From the NCBI RefSeq assembly GCF_002432125.1, contig NZ_DJFS01000079.1, positions 67,693-131,692 on the forward strand: 64,000 nucleotides of DNA. The letters are read 5' to 3'. Of this stretch, positions 1-8,630 are shown piece after piece (within the stretch, counting starts at the first letter, position 1; every line of letters starts with the position of its first letter). The translations under genes were made by a program, and so were the position numbers. The notes beneath the pieces are model-generated. The model saw only the letters and a list, made by a program, of their open reading frames with translations, did not search any database and was not told the DNA's origin. This DNA is from Brevundimonas sp. UBA5866. GTDB taxonomy: Bacteria > Pseudomonadota > Alphaproteobacteria > Caulobacterales > Caulobacteraceae.

Positions 1-19
1 AAAGCACTCTTTGCGAAAA

Positions 20-997
20 TCAGTAACGGAAGGCGCAGGCGCCCCAGGTCAAACCGCCACCCATTGCCTCGACAACCACAAGATCACCCCGTTTTATGCG
101 GCCATCCTTGATCGCGGCATCCATCGCCAGAGGGATCGAAGCGGCGGATGTGTTCGCGTGGCGGTCAACGGTGGAGACCACCCGATTCTCGTCCAGACCC
201 AAACGCTCGCCCACACCGCGGATGATTCGCTGATTGGCCTGATGCGGCACGAACCAGTCGATTTCCGGAATGGTGATGCCGGCGACGTCAGACGCCGCAA
301 CGATCGCCTCGGAAATATTCACCACGGCGTGACGGAAGACCTGATTGCCGACCATACGCAGATGGCCAACCGTTCCCGTCGTGGACGGACCACCATCAAC
401 ATATAGCAGATCGGTTTTGGAACCGTCGCAACGCAGGGCGAAACCCAGAACGCCCTGATCGTCCTTGGTGCCGGAACCTTCTCGCGGCTCGACAACAAAC
501 GCCCCTGCCCCGTCACCGAACAGAACGCAGGTTGTGCGGTCGTTCCAGTCCATCAGGCGGGTCATTTCCTCGGCACCGATCACCAGTGCGCACTTGGCCT
601 GGCCGCGAGAAACAAAGCCGTCCACGACGCTGAGCGCATAGACAAAGCCCGAGCAGACAGCCTGGATGTCAAACGCAATACCCACCGGCGCGCCCAGCTT
701 CTGCTGAACGATCGCCGCGGTCGCCGGGAAGGTGCTGTCAGGCGTGGTGGTGGCCACGACGATCAGATCGACATCGGCAGCCGTCTTTCCAGCATCGGCC
801 AAAGCGCGTTTGGCGGCTTCGACCGCCAGATCGCTGGTCGGTTGATCATCCGCAGCCTTGTGACGCTGGCGGATGCCGGTGCGTTCGACGATCCATTCAT
901 CGGACGTATCGACCGTCTTGCTCAGTTCTTCGTTGGTGACGACGGTTTCCGGAAGAAATGATCCGACGCCCGTGATGGCCGTTCTGATTACGCTCAC
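20..997 (-). CDS. fabH: Beta-ketoacyl-ACP synthase III
   Basis: FabH condenses acetyl-CoA with malonyl-ACP to start type II fatty acid synthesis in the cytoplasm. The 325-residue protein is full length for the family. The catalytic triad is readable: Cys115 in the block IQAVCSGF, His252 in PHQANQRI and Asn282 in HANTSAAS. The C-terminal GGGLTWGA block is also typical. The start is a GTG whose last bases overlap the plsX stop (GTGA), which indicates translational coupling. The plsX-fabH order is widely conserved. The 19 bases after the stop hold nothing recognisable before the window ends. Confidence 0.97.
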   Translation of the reverse strand: MSVIRTAITGVGSFLPETVVTNEELSKTVDTSDEWIVERTGIRQRHKAADDQPTSDLAVEAAKRALADAGKTAADVDLIVVATTTPDSTFPATAAIVQQKLGAPVGIAFDIQAVCSGFVYALSVVDGFVSRGQAKCALVIGAEEMTRLMDWNDRTTCVLFGDGAGAFVVEPREGSGTKDDQGVLGFALRCDGSKTDLLYVDGGPSTTGTVGHLRMVGNQVFRHAVVNISEAIVAASDVAGITIPEIDWFVPHQANQRIIRGVGERLGLDENRVVSTVDRHANTSAASIPLAMDAAIKDGRIKRGDLVVVEAMGGGLTWGACAFRY

Positions 998-2061
998 TCG
1001 GAAGACTCCGTTTCGGTCTTGGCAACCGCTTCGGCCATTTCGGCCATACGCGCCAGATTGGCACCGACCTTGGTCAGATAGTCGCTGCGGGCCAGATCAA
1101 CGGCCACACGGATGGCATTGCCGAAACCCTCGGCCGTGGCCCCGCCGTGGCTCTTCACCACCAGACCGTTCAGGCCCAGCAAAGGGCCGCCATTGACGGC
1201 GCTGGGGTCGATCTTGCGCGACATCTGCTTCAGGGCAGGCATGGCAATGAGGGCACCAATCTTGGACTGGAGCCCGGATTTAAGAGCATCTTTCAAAAGT
1301 GTGCCGATGAAGCGGGCCGTGCCCTCAGCCGTCTTCAGCGCGATATTGCCGGTGAACCCGTCGGTGACGATCACATCGACCGTGCCCTTGGCAATGTCAT
1401 CACCTTCGACAAAGCCGTAGTAGTTGATCGGCAGATGTCCCGAACGCAGCATGGTGTGGGCCTCACGCACCTCGTCGTGACCCTTCATATCTTCAGAGCC
1501 GACGTTCAGCACGCCGACAGAAGGATTTTGCGTGCCGTGGACCGCGCTCTGGAAAGCTTCGCCCATGATGGCGAATTCTACCAATTGCTTGGCGTCGCTG
1601 CCGATATTGGCCCCGACGTCCAGCACGGAGGTCGTACCGCGCAGCGTCGGCCACGAGGCCACAATCGCCGGACGCTCGAGCGCCGTTGACTGCATGCGAA
1701 GCTGTAGCTTCGAAATCGCCATCAGTGCGCCGGTGTTACCCGCCGAGACGACGGCGGCCGCCTCGCCGTTTTTGACGGCTTCGATAGCGTTCCACAGGCT
1801 TGAACCCTTGCCACGGCGCATGGCGGTGGCGGGCTTTTCGTCCATCGCCACAACCTTGTCGGTGTGGCGAACCGAGACTTCCGCGTCGGTAAGGCCATTC
1901 TTGGCCATCTCCGCGCGGATTGCGGGTTCATCGCCGTGCAGGAGGAAATGGACGCCCTCGCCGCCATAGCGGGCGCGATAGGCTTTTACGCCTCCAACAA
2001 CGACCGAGGGGCCGTGATCGCCACCCATGGCGTCTAGAGAAATCAAGGTCGAGGATGCCAA
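994..2061 (-). CDS. plsX: Phosphate acyltransferase PlsX
   Basis: PlsX makes acyl-phosphate from acyl-ACP and feeds PlsY in phospholipid synthesis. The family N-terminal motif SLDAMGGDHGP and the internal VVSAGNTGALMA and DVGANIGSD blocks are clear. I place the start at a TTG at 2061, preceded by GGAG 11 bases upstream. This gives about 355 residues, close to the usual length. The frame stays open to another TTG at 2142, but that would add 27 residues with no family counterpart. It lies between DUF177 and fabH in one operon. There is no rpmF between DUF177 and plsX, although many other bacteria carry it there. Confidence 0.93.
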   Translation of the reverse strand: MASSTLISLDAMGGDHGPSVVVGGVKAYRARYGGEGVHFLLHGDEPAIRAEMAKNGLTDAEVSVRHTDKVVAMDEKPATAMRRGKGSSLWNAIEAVKNGEAAAVVSAGNTGALMAISKLQLRMQSTALERPAIVASWPTLRGTTSVLDVGANIGSDAKQLVEFAIMGEAFQSAVHGTQNPSVGVLNVGSEDMKGHDEVREAHTMLRSGHLPINYYGFVEGDDIAKGTVDVIVTDGFTGNIALKTAEGTARFIGTLLKDALKSGLQSKIGALIAMPALKQMSRKIDPSAVNGGPLLGLNGLVVKSHGGATAEGFGNAIRVAVDLARSDYLTKVGANLARMAEMAEAVAKTETESSE

Positions 2062-2154
2062 AATCGTCGGGTCTCCGGCACCGCATACAGCGGTGGATAC
2101 TGGGGTAGTGCGAACTATTGTCGCGCTGTTGGATGCTACCAAGGCGACGCTAGG

Positions 2155-2676
2155 TCAACCTTGGCTCTTATCTTTCAAAGCTTGCAAGGCTGCAAACGGA
2201 GAGATTTCCACGGGCTCGGGCGGCTGCTCGAAAACAGCTCCTTCCTTGCGCGGGAACGGGTCCAGCGACAGGAACAGCTGTTCGACAGCATATTGTCCCA
2301 GATCGATCTTGCCTTCCTCGACCTCGTCCGGGAATTCGTCGTCCAGCTCGATATCGATTTCGCCGTCCTCGTTGACGGGTACTTCCAGCTTTTCCACCAG
2401 ATTGACCGTGAAGTCGCGATCGATATGCGACGGCAGCGGCTCCAGCGTCAGGCCACAGGCCTGCACCACATCGGCAATGACACGGCCTGTCATCCGCCAG
2501 CCCGAAACCGTCGGCACGACATTCAGATCAGCCGTGAAATTCTCCAGCGAAACCAGATCCAGCGCCTTGGCGATGCGGGCGCGCTGCGCGGCATCCGGCT
2601 CCAGCGAGCGGCTAAGGCTGGTGCCAATCTGGTGGAGGCGAACGGGTTCGCTGTAGGGAAGCTTATTTTCAGTCAT
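2155..2676 (-). CDS. DUF177 (YceD-family) protein
   Basis: A 173-residue cytoplasmic DUF177/YceD-family protein. The family is linked to 23S rRNA/ribosome maturation and commonly sits just upstream of rpmF or plsX, as here. The acidic stretch GEIDIELDDEFPDEVEEG and the following KIDLGQYAVEQLFLSLDPFP block are characteristic of the family. The ATG overlaps the stop of the upstream chaperone gene (ATGA), so the two are probably translated together. The biochemical role in Alphaproteobacteria is not settled. Confidence 0.88.
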   Translation of the reverse strand: MTENKLPYSEPVRLHQIGTSLSRSLEPDAAQRARIAKALDLVSLENFTADLNVVPTVSGWRMTGRVIADVVQACGLTLEPLPSHIDRDFTVNLVEKLEVPVNEDGEIDIELDDEFPDEVEEGKIDLGQYAVEQLFLSLDPFPRKEGAVFEQPPEPVEISPFAALQALKDKSQG

Positions 2677-3200
2677 TCGCTAATTTGCGCCCAATTGGGT
2701 CGGCGTTCAATCTCGGCAATGGTCTGGCTGGCCAGTGCGGCGTGACAGGCAAAGGCATAGTCGGCCAGAACGGCAGCATGTTCGCTGTCGTCCTGCCCGT
2801 AGACATTGCGGGCAATGCCAGCCTTCAGGGTTTCCAAGTCGAATTCCGATAGCGCCTTTTCATAGCTGGCCATACGCCCGTACAGGGCCTCACCCAGTTT
2901 GCGCATCTTTTTGCCGACCGACACGTCACCTACACCCAGTTCACGCAGAACATTATCCAGAGCGGAGACGTAGTGATCGAACATGGCCTGCGCCAGTTCC
3001 GCGCTGCGCGGGCTGTCATGCCGCAAGCGGACATAAAGCAGCAGAACATGCAGGGTGTAGAGTTCGAATCGCGCATCAATGCGGTCCTCCACGCCCAAGG
3101 TCGTGTAAAAGACCGGCTGTCGCGCCTGCTCGACGGCCAGAGCGTAAAGGTCCAATGCCTCACGATGGACAGGTTTGGCTTTGAATAGTGACTTGAACAT
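2673..3200 (-). CDS. Ubiquinol-cytochrome c chaperone family protein (Cbp3-like)
   Basis: A 175-residue protein of the ubiquinol-cytochrome c chaperone family, homologous to mitochondrial Cbp3/UQCC1, which assists assembly of cytochrome b of complex III. The signature includes the YTLHVLLLYVRLRHD block, then a MFDHYVSALDNVLRELGVGD helix and KKMRKLGEALYGR. It is first in the operon with DUF177, plsX and fabH, overlapping DUF177 by 4 bases. It is divergent from bamE across a gap of about 90 bases that must hold both promoters. Function is inferred from family membership. Confidence 0.85.
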   Translation of the reverse strand: MFKSLFKAKPVHREALDLYALAVEQARQPVFYTTLGVEDRIDARFELYTLHVLLLYVRLRHDSPRSAELAQAMFDHYVSALDNVLRELGVGDVSVGKKMRKLGEALYGRMASYEKALSEFDLETLKAGIARNVYGQDDSEHAAVLADYAFACHAALASQTIAEIERRPNWAQISE

Positions 3201-3291
3201 ATTATTTCACGACCCTCTTAACTCCGCGACGTTGCACTAAGGTGCTACGGGCGCTAGGTCAAAGAACTCGTTTCGCAGAGGCCCATCGCAG

Positions 3292-3771
3292 ATGCTCCGC
3301 ACCAAGTCGCTTCTCGCCGTCATTTCCCTGACAGTCCTTACCGCTGCTTGCGCGCCGCGCATCGCCACGCAGGGCTTTCAGGTCATCGACAACAAACCCG
3401 ACGATATTGTCGTAGGCACCGACACGCGTGAAACTGTGCTGGCCAAACTGGGGTCCCCATCGACCGCTTCGACCTTCGAGGCCGAAAACGTCTGGTATTA
3501 CGTCACTCAGGTCACCGAGCGTTACACCTATTCGACGCCCAAGGTGACCCAGCGCAACATTACCGAAATCACCTTTAACGAGGGCAATGGCGTGGTCGCC
3601 AATGTGCGCACCGTCAACCTGGATGACCAGGTCGAAATCGCTATGGCCAAGCGCGAAACCCCGACCCGCGGTCGCTCCCTTACCGTTCTGGAGCAGCTGT
3701 TGGGTAACGTCGGCCGCGGCCAGCTGCCGCGCACCGATCAGGACGTACCGGGTCAACAACGCCGCGACTGA
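3292..3771 (+). CDS. bamE: Outer membrane assembly lipoprotein BamE (SmpA/OmlA family)
   Basis: BamE is a small lipoprotein subunit of the BAM complex, which inserts beta-barrel proteins into the outer membrane. The 159-residue protein has a signal peptide ending in the lipobox LTAAC. The SmpA/OmlA fold follows, including the pattern GTDTRETVLAKLGSPS and the VWYYV strand. The C-terminus is longer than in E. coli BamE, which is usual in Alphaproteobacteria. It is a single-gene unit, divergent from the Cbp3-like gene and followed by a clear terminator. Confidence 0.88.
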   Translation: MLRTKSLLAVISLTVLTAACAPRIATQGFQVIDNKPDDIVVGTDTRETVLAKLGSPSTASTFEAENVWYYVTQVTERYTYSTPKVTQRNITEITFNEGNGVVANVRTVNLDDQVEIAMAKRETPTRGRSLTVLEQLLGNVGRGQLPRTDQDVPGQQRRD

Positions 3772-3789
3772 TCGATTCGCGCAGAATTC

Positions 3790-3827
3790 AAATAACGGCT
3801 CCGTCGAATGGCGGGGCCGTTATTTTA
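3790..3827. terminator. Intrinsic terminator after bamE
   Basis: The arms AATAACGGC and GCCGTTATT form a perfect stem extended by A-T pairs, followed by TTTTA on the plus strand. On the minus strand the hairpin is followed by TTTG, so it probably also ends the operon of the convergent gene at 3832-4272. Confidence 0.8.
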
Positions 3828-3831
3828 TGGC

Positions 3832-4272
3832 CTAGCCCACTGGATTGCGCACACGCATACGCGGTGTCTGGCGCACGATCTCGACCCTGAGCACATTGCC
3901 ACGCCCCAACTGGGTATTGGCAATCTGTTGTACCGCTGCCGCCAGGGCGCGCTCGTCTATGCGGTTCCAGTTGCGCGCCTCTCCGAACGAACGCTGATGC
4001 CCCTGACGTATCAGGGCATCGCGCATGAGAGCATCCTTCGCCCTCGCCTGTTCAGGCGCAAACCCCGGTTTCAGGTGCAGCTTCAGCTCGACAAAGACAT
4101 GATTACGTACCCGCCCCTCGGCAAAAACAGGCAAGCCGACACCGGTCATCGTGACCCACGCGGCTTCTGCGGGGGCTTCTTTTTCTGGCGATGAAGCCAC
4201 AGCCACAGATGAAGGAAGGCTAAGGCTCGTTCCCAGCAAGGCGCCGATTGTTATGAGAGTGCGTGCTGACAT
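3832..4272 (-). CDS. Small exported protein of unknown function
   Basis: A 146-residue protein with a signal peptide (hydrophobic core ITIGALLGTSLSLPSSVAVA, likely cleavage near AVASS). It then has a mixed alpha/beta domain with conspicuous short strands (GVGLPVFAEGRVRNHVFVEL) and a basic tail ending near RMRVRNPVG. I do not recognise a named domain. Similar short exported proteins occur in other Caulobacterales, where they are usually called hypothetical. It is last in the nrdR-rib-nusB-thiL operon, 40 bases after thiL. Its position says little about function. Confidence 0.75.
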   Translation of the reverse strand: MSARTLITIGALLGTSLSLPSSVAVASSPEKEAPAEAAWVTMTGVGLPVFAEGRVRNHVFVELKLHLKPGFAPEQARAKDALMRDALIRQGHQRSFGEARNWNRIDERALAAAVQQIANTQLGRGNVLRVEIVRQTPRMRVRNPVG

Positions 4273-4312
4273 GGCCCCAGCCTACAGCCGAGCTGTTATC
4301 AACTCATTGCAG

Positions 4313-5302
4313 CTAGTCGTGGGTCCAGCCCGTAACGGCGGGCTCGATGACAGCACCGCGATAACGCACGGTCAGACCGTTACCGGCCTCCATCGTACCC
4401 ACCCGCGTCAAACGGATATGCCGGCGATCCGCCTCGCGCCTCAGCGTTTCTTCCAGTGCGGGCGGCGCGGTGAACAGGATTTGGTAGTCATCGCCGCCTG
4501 TTGCCAGCTGCTCCAGCGCAGCCTGCTCGTCGACACGTCCTTCAAACCACGAATCCGCAGCGGCCGAACGCGGCGTGACCTCCAGATCGATCGCAACACC
4601 CAGACCGCTGGCCGTCGCCAGACGTCCCGCGTCGGCCAGCAGTCCGTCCGATACGTCCGCACTGGCCGTGGCATATCTGAGGACGATGTCGGCAAAATCA
4701 GTCTGGGGCATAGGGGTTCTGTAGACCCGCCTGAGATAGTCCAGCCTGTCTTGCGCCAACTTCAGCGTCCCCTGACAGGCCTGTAGCCCCAACCAGCCGT
4801 CACCGATCGTGCCGGTGACAAAGACGGCATCACCGGCATTTGCACCTCCACGGTGAACGGCGCGCCCTGCTGGAACCCAGCCCAGCATCGTTACCGAGAA
4901 TGACAGGGGGCCGGGAGTACGGACGGTATCACCCCCTATCAGATGGATATCGAACATCGCCTGATCGCGGCGCAGGCCCGCCACGAACGCCTCGCGCTCG
5001 GGCCAGCCGCAGCGTTCGGACCAGTGACAGGCCAGAAGATAGCCGAAAGGCACCGCGCCCTTGGCGGCGATATCGGACAGGTTCACGCGCAAAAGTTTCT
5101 GCGCCACCTCGTCCAGCGGATCTTCGGGAAGGAAATGGACCCCTTCGACCAAGGCATCCTTGGTCAGGATCAGATCAAATCCCGGGCGGGACGGAAGGGC
5201 GGCGACATCGTCGGCCAGCCCCCTCGCCCACTCGGGATGGGCCAGCGGCTTCAGCAGCCGCTGGATAGTCTCGAATTCGCCTACGACATCAATCGCGGGC
5301 AT
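4313..5302 (-). CDS. thiL: Thiamine-monophosphate kinase
   Basis: ThiL phosphorylates thiamine monophosphate to the active cofactor thiamine pyrophosphate using ATP and magnesium. The 329-residue length is normal. The N-terminal ADDVAAL block, TKDALVEGVHF, VNLSDIAAKGA and LIGGDTVRT carry the metal- and nucleotide-binding aspartates of the PurM/ThiL superfamily, and the later ASADVSDGLLAD motif is typical. The ATG lies 14 bases inside the end of nusB, so the genes are coupled. The nusB-thiL pairing after ribH is common in Proteobacteria. Confidence 0.95.
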   Translation of the reverse strand: MPAIDVVGEFETIQRLLKPLAHPEWARGLADDVAALPSRPGFDLILTKDALVEGVHFLPEDPLDEVAQKLLRVNLSDIAAKGAVPFGYLLACHWSERCGWPEREAFVAGLRRDQAMFDIHLIGGDTVRTPGPLSFSVTMLGWVPAGRAVHRGGANAGDAVFVTGTIGDGWLGLQACQGTLKLAQDRLDYLRRVYRTPMPQTDFADIVLRYATASADVSDGLLADAGRLATASGLGVAIDLEVTPRSAAADSWFEGRVDEQAALEQLATGGDDYQILFTAPPALEETLRREADRRHIRLTRVGTMEAGNGLTVRYRGAVIEPAVTGWTHD

Positions 5303-5822
5303 CGCGTGCCACGGCGTCCAGCGCCGCGTTCACGAACTTGGCCTCGGCGTCGTCGAAGAAGGCCTTGGCCAGCTCGACATATTCGTCGATGACGATTTCC
5401 AGCGGCACTTCCGGCTTGTGCTTCAGTTCCCACGTGCCGCAGCGCAGCAGGGCACGGACAGTCGAATCCAGACGCTCCATGCGCCAGTTCGACGCCAGAT
5501 GCGACTTCACCAGCGTGTCGATCGACGCTTGGTCGGCCACCACACCATTCACGATGTCTGCGAACCAGTCCTCGTCGGCCTCGGCCATCGTCTGGCCGTC
5601 GATATCGCCGTCAAAGCGGAAGTTACGGAACTCGCGGACCACCTTCTCGGCAGGCTCGCCGACCAGTTCCATCTGGTACAGGGCCTGAACGGCGGCCAGA
5701 CGGGCCACGGTACGGGCGCGGCGCTGGCGGCTGGTCAGCTGCGGCTCGGCGTTGGCCTTTTCGGACTCAGCCAGTTGGGCCATCACCTCGGCCACGGTGG
5801 CGGGTTTGGGGGCGTCCGTCAC
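5289..5822 (-). CDS. nusB: Transcription antitermination factor NusB
   Basis: NusB binds boxA RNA with NusE (S10) and supports antitermination of rRNA transcription. The 177-residue protein carries the conserved [16 protein letters not shown] start of the helical NusB fold and the [17 protein letters not shown] block near the end. The roughly 25-residue N-terminal extension is rich in Ala and charged residues. It starts with a GTG overlapping the ribH stop (GTGA). The ribH-nusB adjacency is one of the most conserved pairs in bacteria. Confidence 0.95.
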   Translation of the reverse strand: MTDAPKPATVAEVMAQLAESEKANAEPQLTSRQRRARTVARLAAVQALYQMELVGEPAEKVVREFRNFRFDGDIDGQTMAEADEDWFADIVNGVVADQASIDTLVKSHLASNWRMERLDSTVRALLRCGTWELKHKPEVPLEIVIDEYVELAKAFFDDAEAKFVNAALDAVARDARD

Positions 5823-6307
5823 GAAGCCAGTCCTTTCACAAGGCGTTTACGCAGGTTGATCAGATCGATGCACGCACGGGCGGCAAAACCGCCCTTGTCG
5901 GCTTCCGAACGCTTGGCGCGGTGCCAGGCCTGATCTTCGTCTTCGGTCGTCAGGATGCCATTGCCGATGGCAATGCCCTTCAGACCCAGTTGGGTGATAC
6001 CGGCAGCCGATTGGTCGGCCACGATCTCGAAGTGATAGGTCTCGCCACGGATGACGGTACCCAGGGCGACGTAACCGTCATAGCGCGGGGCGGTCGGCAG
6101 GCGACCGGCCTCTTCGGCCATAGCGATAACGGTCGGGATCTCGAGAGCGCCCGGAACGGTGACGACGTCGTATTCAACGCCTTGCGCGCGCAGGGCATCG
6201 GTTGCGCCGTCCAGCAGCGCATCGGCGAGATCGTCGTAGAAGCGTGCCTCGACGATGAGGACGCGATAGGGATCGGTCAGGATTGCTCTTCTCCGTCCAT
6301 GTCGCAC
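5819..6307 (-). CDS. ribH: 6,7-dimethyl-8-ribityllumazine synthase
   Basis: RibH condenses the pyrimidine intermediate with 3,4-dihydroxy-2-butanone 4-phosphate to give the lumazine precursor of riboflavin. The lumazine-binding blocks [10 protein letters not shown] and [15 protein letters not shown] are intact, including the catalytic His in the second. The start is uncertain. A GTG at 6307 gives 162 residues and overlaps the end of the RibB-type gene by 31 bases, but it has a poor ribosome binding site. A good GGAGAAG motif lies just upstream of a CTG near 6278, which would start the protein at [11 protein letters not shown]. Confidence 0.93.
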   Translation of the reverse strand: MRHGRRRAILTDPYRVLIVEARFYDDLADALLDGATDALRAQGVEYDVVTVPGALEIPTVIAMAEEAGRLPTAPRYDGYVALGTVIRGETYHFEIVADQSAAGITQLGLKGIAIGNGILTTEDEDQAWHRAKRSEADKGGFAARACIDLINLRKRLVKGLAS

Positions 6308-7410
6308 CAGCCGACAATGCGAAGGCCATAGCCATCGAGCGCCGTCGGATTGGGGCGGTTGGAACTCATTACAGTCATGTCGCGAACGCCCAGATCCAGC
6401 AGGATCTGCGCGCCTACGCCATAGTTTTTAAGGGCTCTGTCGACTGCCGCAGGTTTGTCGCCACCGACAAGACGCTCCGAAAGCCTGTGAAGGCCCGGAT
6501 CGCGCAGAAATACGGCAACGGCAGGGCCGTCATGACGGCTCATAGCCTTAAGCGCGCGCGGAATATAGTCCTGACGGGCCTCGATATGGCCCAGCAGGTC
6601 CGCGGCAAAGTCGATCTGGTGCATCCGCACGCGGGTGACCTGATCGGGTGTGATGTCGCCCTTCACCAGCGCCACGTGCTCGTGACCTTCGATGGTGTTG
6701 CGATACACGATCATGCGGAAGGTGCCGCCATAGATGCTCTCGAACGGCGTATCCAACGTGCGCTCGACGAAACGTTCGGTGCGGCGGCGATAGGCGATCA
6801 GGTCGGCGATGGTGCCGATCTTAAGCCCGTGCTTCTGCGCGAAGGCCACCAGATCGGGCATACGCGCCATCGTGCCGTCGTCGTTCATGATCTCGCAGAT
6901 CACGCCTGCGGGGATCAGGCCCGCCATGCGGCTGATATCGACAGCAGCCTCGGTGTGGCCGGTACGGACCAGAACGCCGCCGTCACGCGCGACCAGCGGG
7001 AAGATGTGGCCCGGCGAGACGATATCGTCCGCGCCCTTGCTGGGGTCGGATGCCACCTGAACGGTGCGCGCGCGGTCAGCCGCCGAGATACCCGTCGTCA
7101 CGCCTTCCTTAGCCTCGATCGAGACGGTGAAGGCGGTGCCCATGCTCTCGCGGTTTTCCGCCGCCATCGGCGGCAGGCGCAGTTGCTTGGCCCGTTCGGC
7201 GGTCAGGGCCAGACAGATCAGGCCGCGCGCATGCTTGGCCATGAAGTTGATCTGGTCCGGCGTGGCGAACTGGGCCGGAATGATGACGTCGCCCTCGTTC
7301 TCGCGGTCTTCGGCATCCACGAGGATGTACGGACGGCCATTACGGGCGTCGTCGATGATGTCTTCGATCGGGCTGATCGGGCTGTCGGGGGTGGCGGACG
7401 TCAGTTGCAT
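6277..7410 (-). CDS. ribB: 3,4-dihydroxy-2-butanone 4-phosphate synthase with degenerate GTP cyclohydrolase II domain (RibBX type)
   Basis: The N-terminal domain (about residues 10-205) is an intact RibB, with acidic motif [24 protein letters not shown], the [16 protein letters not shown] block and [11 protein letters not shown]. The C-terminal RibA-like domain (about 210-375) has lost the zinc-binding cysteines: the family pattern with a GD..GS.RCDCG core is replaced by [19 protein letters not shown], with no Cys. Such RibB-dead-RibA proteins are known in Proteobacteria as RibBX, so this gene should supply only RibB activity. I chose the ATG at 7410 (AGGAG 9 bases upstream, TAATG overlap with ribE) rather than the GTG six codons earlier. 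Confidence 0.93.
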   Translation of the reverse strand: MQLTSATPDSPISPIEDIIDDARNGRPYILVDAEDRENEGDVIIPAQFATPDQINFMAKHARGLICLALTAERAKQLRLPPMAAENRESMGTAFTVSIEAKEGVTTGISAADRARTVQVASDPSKGADDIVSPGHIFPLVARDGGVLVRTGHTEAAVDISRMAGLIPAGVICEIMNDDGTMARMPDLVAFAQKHGLKIGTIADLIAYRRRTERFVERTLDTPFESIYGGTFRMIVYRNTIEGHEHVALVKGDITPDQVTRVRMHQIDFAADLLGHIEARQDYIPRALKAMSRHDGPAVAVFLRDPGLHRLSERLVGGDKPAAVDRALKNYGVGAQILLDLGVRDMTVMSSNRPNPTALDGYGLRIVGWCDMDGEEQS

Positions 7411-8000
7411 TATGCAGTCTCCTGCCACCGCGCGAGGTATCGCGCCAGCATATCAATCTCCAGATTGACCTTATCCCCTACCTTTAGCGTACCGAGGGTG
7501 GTCGCGTCCCAGGTGTGGGGGATGATATTCACGCCGAAGGTCTGTCCTTCGACCTCGTTCACGGTCAGGGAAACGCCATCGACGGTGATGGAGCCCTTGG
7601 GCGCGATGAAACGGTGCAGCGGGGCCGGTGCCTCGAACACCAGACGGTGGGATCCGTTTTCCGGCGTGATCGAGACGACTGTACCCAGGCCATCGACGTG
7701 GCCCGAGACGATGTGGCCACCCAGTTCCGAACCCAGCGTCGCGGCGCGTTCAAGGTTGATGCGCGAACCTTCGGTCCATTCGCCCAGCTTAGTTTTGGAC
7801 AGGGTTTCGGCGGACACCTCGACCGCGAACCAGCCCTCGCCCTTCTCGGTCACTGTCAGGCAGCAGCCCGCGTGTGAGACCGAAGCACCCAGATCGATGG
7901 TGGACGTGTCCCACACAGTCTCGATCTCATAGCGCCAATCGCGGTTGGTGCGGCGGACGTCCCGAACGCGCCCGATGTCAGTGACAATGCCTGTAAACAT
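7410..8000 (-). CDS. ribE: Riboflavin synthase, alpha chain
   Basis: Riboflavin synthase dismutates two lumazine molecules to riboflavin. The 196-residue protein starts with the diagnostic MFTGIVTDIG. It carries the two-fold repeated lumazine-binding domains, with one SHAGCCLTV and GGHIVSGHVDG in the first half and ITVDGVSLTVNEV in the second. It lies 3 bases after the RibD reductase-like gene, and its TAA overlaps the ATG of the next gene. The operon order nrdR-ribD-ribE-ribB-ribH-nusB is normal for Alphaproteobacteria. The symbol ribC is also used for this enzyme in E. coli. Confidence 0.96.
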   Translation of the reverse strand: MFTGIVTDIGRVRDVRRTNRDWRYEIETVWDTSTIDLGASVSHAGCCLTVTEKGEGWFAVEVSAETLSKTKLGEWTEGSRINLERAATLGSELGGHIVSGHVDGLGTVVSITPENGSHRLVFEAPAPLHRFIAPKGSITVDGVSLTVNEVEGQTFGVNIIPHTWDATTLGTLKVGDKVNLEIDMLARYLARWQETA

Positions 8001-8003
8001 ACT

Positions 8004-8630
8004 TCATGCCTTCTCGTAGCGTTCCCACAGGTCGTCACCCGAAGGCGAAACCGCAAGACGCCTGAACCTTGGCGTATCCGAAAGTCGGTCAAAACCCAGA
8101 GCCGCAATGGCCGGACGCCCCTCGTGACCCAGCAAAACAGGGGCCCGGAACCACTCGATCACATCGACCAGACCTGCCTTTACAAAGGATGCGGCCACCC
8201 GGCCACCACCTTCGATCAGGACGCTGCCGATTTCGCGGCTACCCAGCAGTTCAAGCACAGCCTCGGGCGAAGGGCGGCCGGACGCATCAGGAGCGATCTG
8301 GATGACCTCACCCCGCCCCAGATCGCGCGGTGTGGCTGTTGTCACAACCCAGGCCCTGTCCAACAGTTTGGCGGAGGGCGGCGTACGCAAAAGACTGTCC
8401 AGAACGACAGGCCGCGGATCGGTATGGTTCTCGCCATCGATGCGGACATTCAGGCGGGGATCATCAGCCAATACCGTCTCGACACCAACCAGAATGGCAT
8501 CGTGGCTGGCCCGCAGACGATGGCCGTGCAAACGGGATTCAGGGCCGGTGATCCACTGGCTTTCGCCGGATGCCATAGCAATCCGCCCGTCGAGCGACGT
8601 CGCCAGTTTCAGAGTGACGCGCGGGCGCAT
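8004..8630 (-). CDS. RibD-type 5-amino-6-(5-phosphoribosylamino)uracil reductase domain, stand-alone
   Basis: This 208-residue protein covers only the C-terminal reductase domain of RibD. It has the opening PRVTLKLATSLDGRIA, SQWITGPESRLHGHRLRASHDAI, VLADDPRLNVR and IEGGGRVAASF blocks that bind NADPH and substrate. Canonical RibD is about 360 residues with an N-terminal zinc deaminase (HAE and PCxxxxxxPPC motifs). Neither motif occurs here. The ATG overlaps the nrdR stop by one base (TGATG), so no room remains for a deaminase domain. The reductase should work only if a deaminase is encoded elsewhere. Confidence 0.88.
   Translation of the reverse strand: MRPRVTLKLATSLDGRIAMASGESQWITGPESRLHGHRLRASHDAILVGVETVLADDPRLNVRIDGENHTDPRPVVLDSLLRTPPSAKLLDRAWVVTTATPRDLGRGEVIQIAPDASGRPSPEAVLELLGSREIGSVLIEGGGRVAASFVKAGLVDVIEWFRAPVLLGHEGRPAIAALGFDRLSDTPRFRRLAVSPSGDDLWERYEKA

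Noticed and set aside
6283..7932. A 549-codon plus-strand frame opposite ribB and ribE
   Set aside because: Antisense to two conserved genes and lacking any domain pattern.
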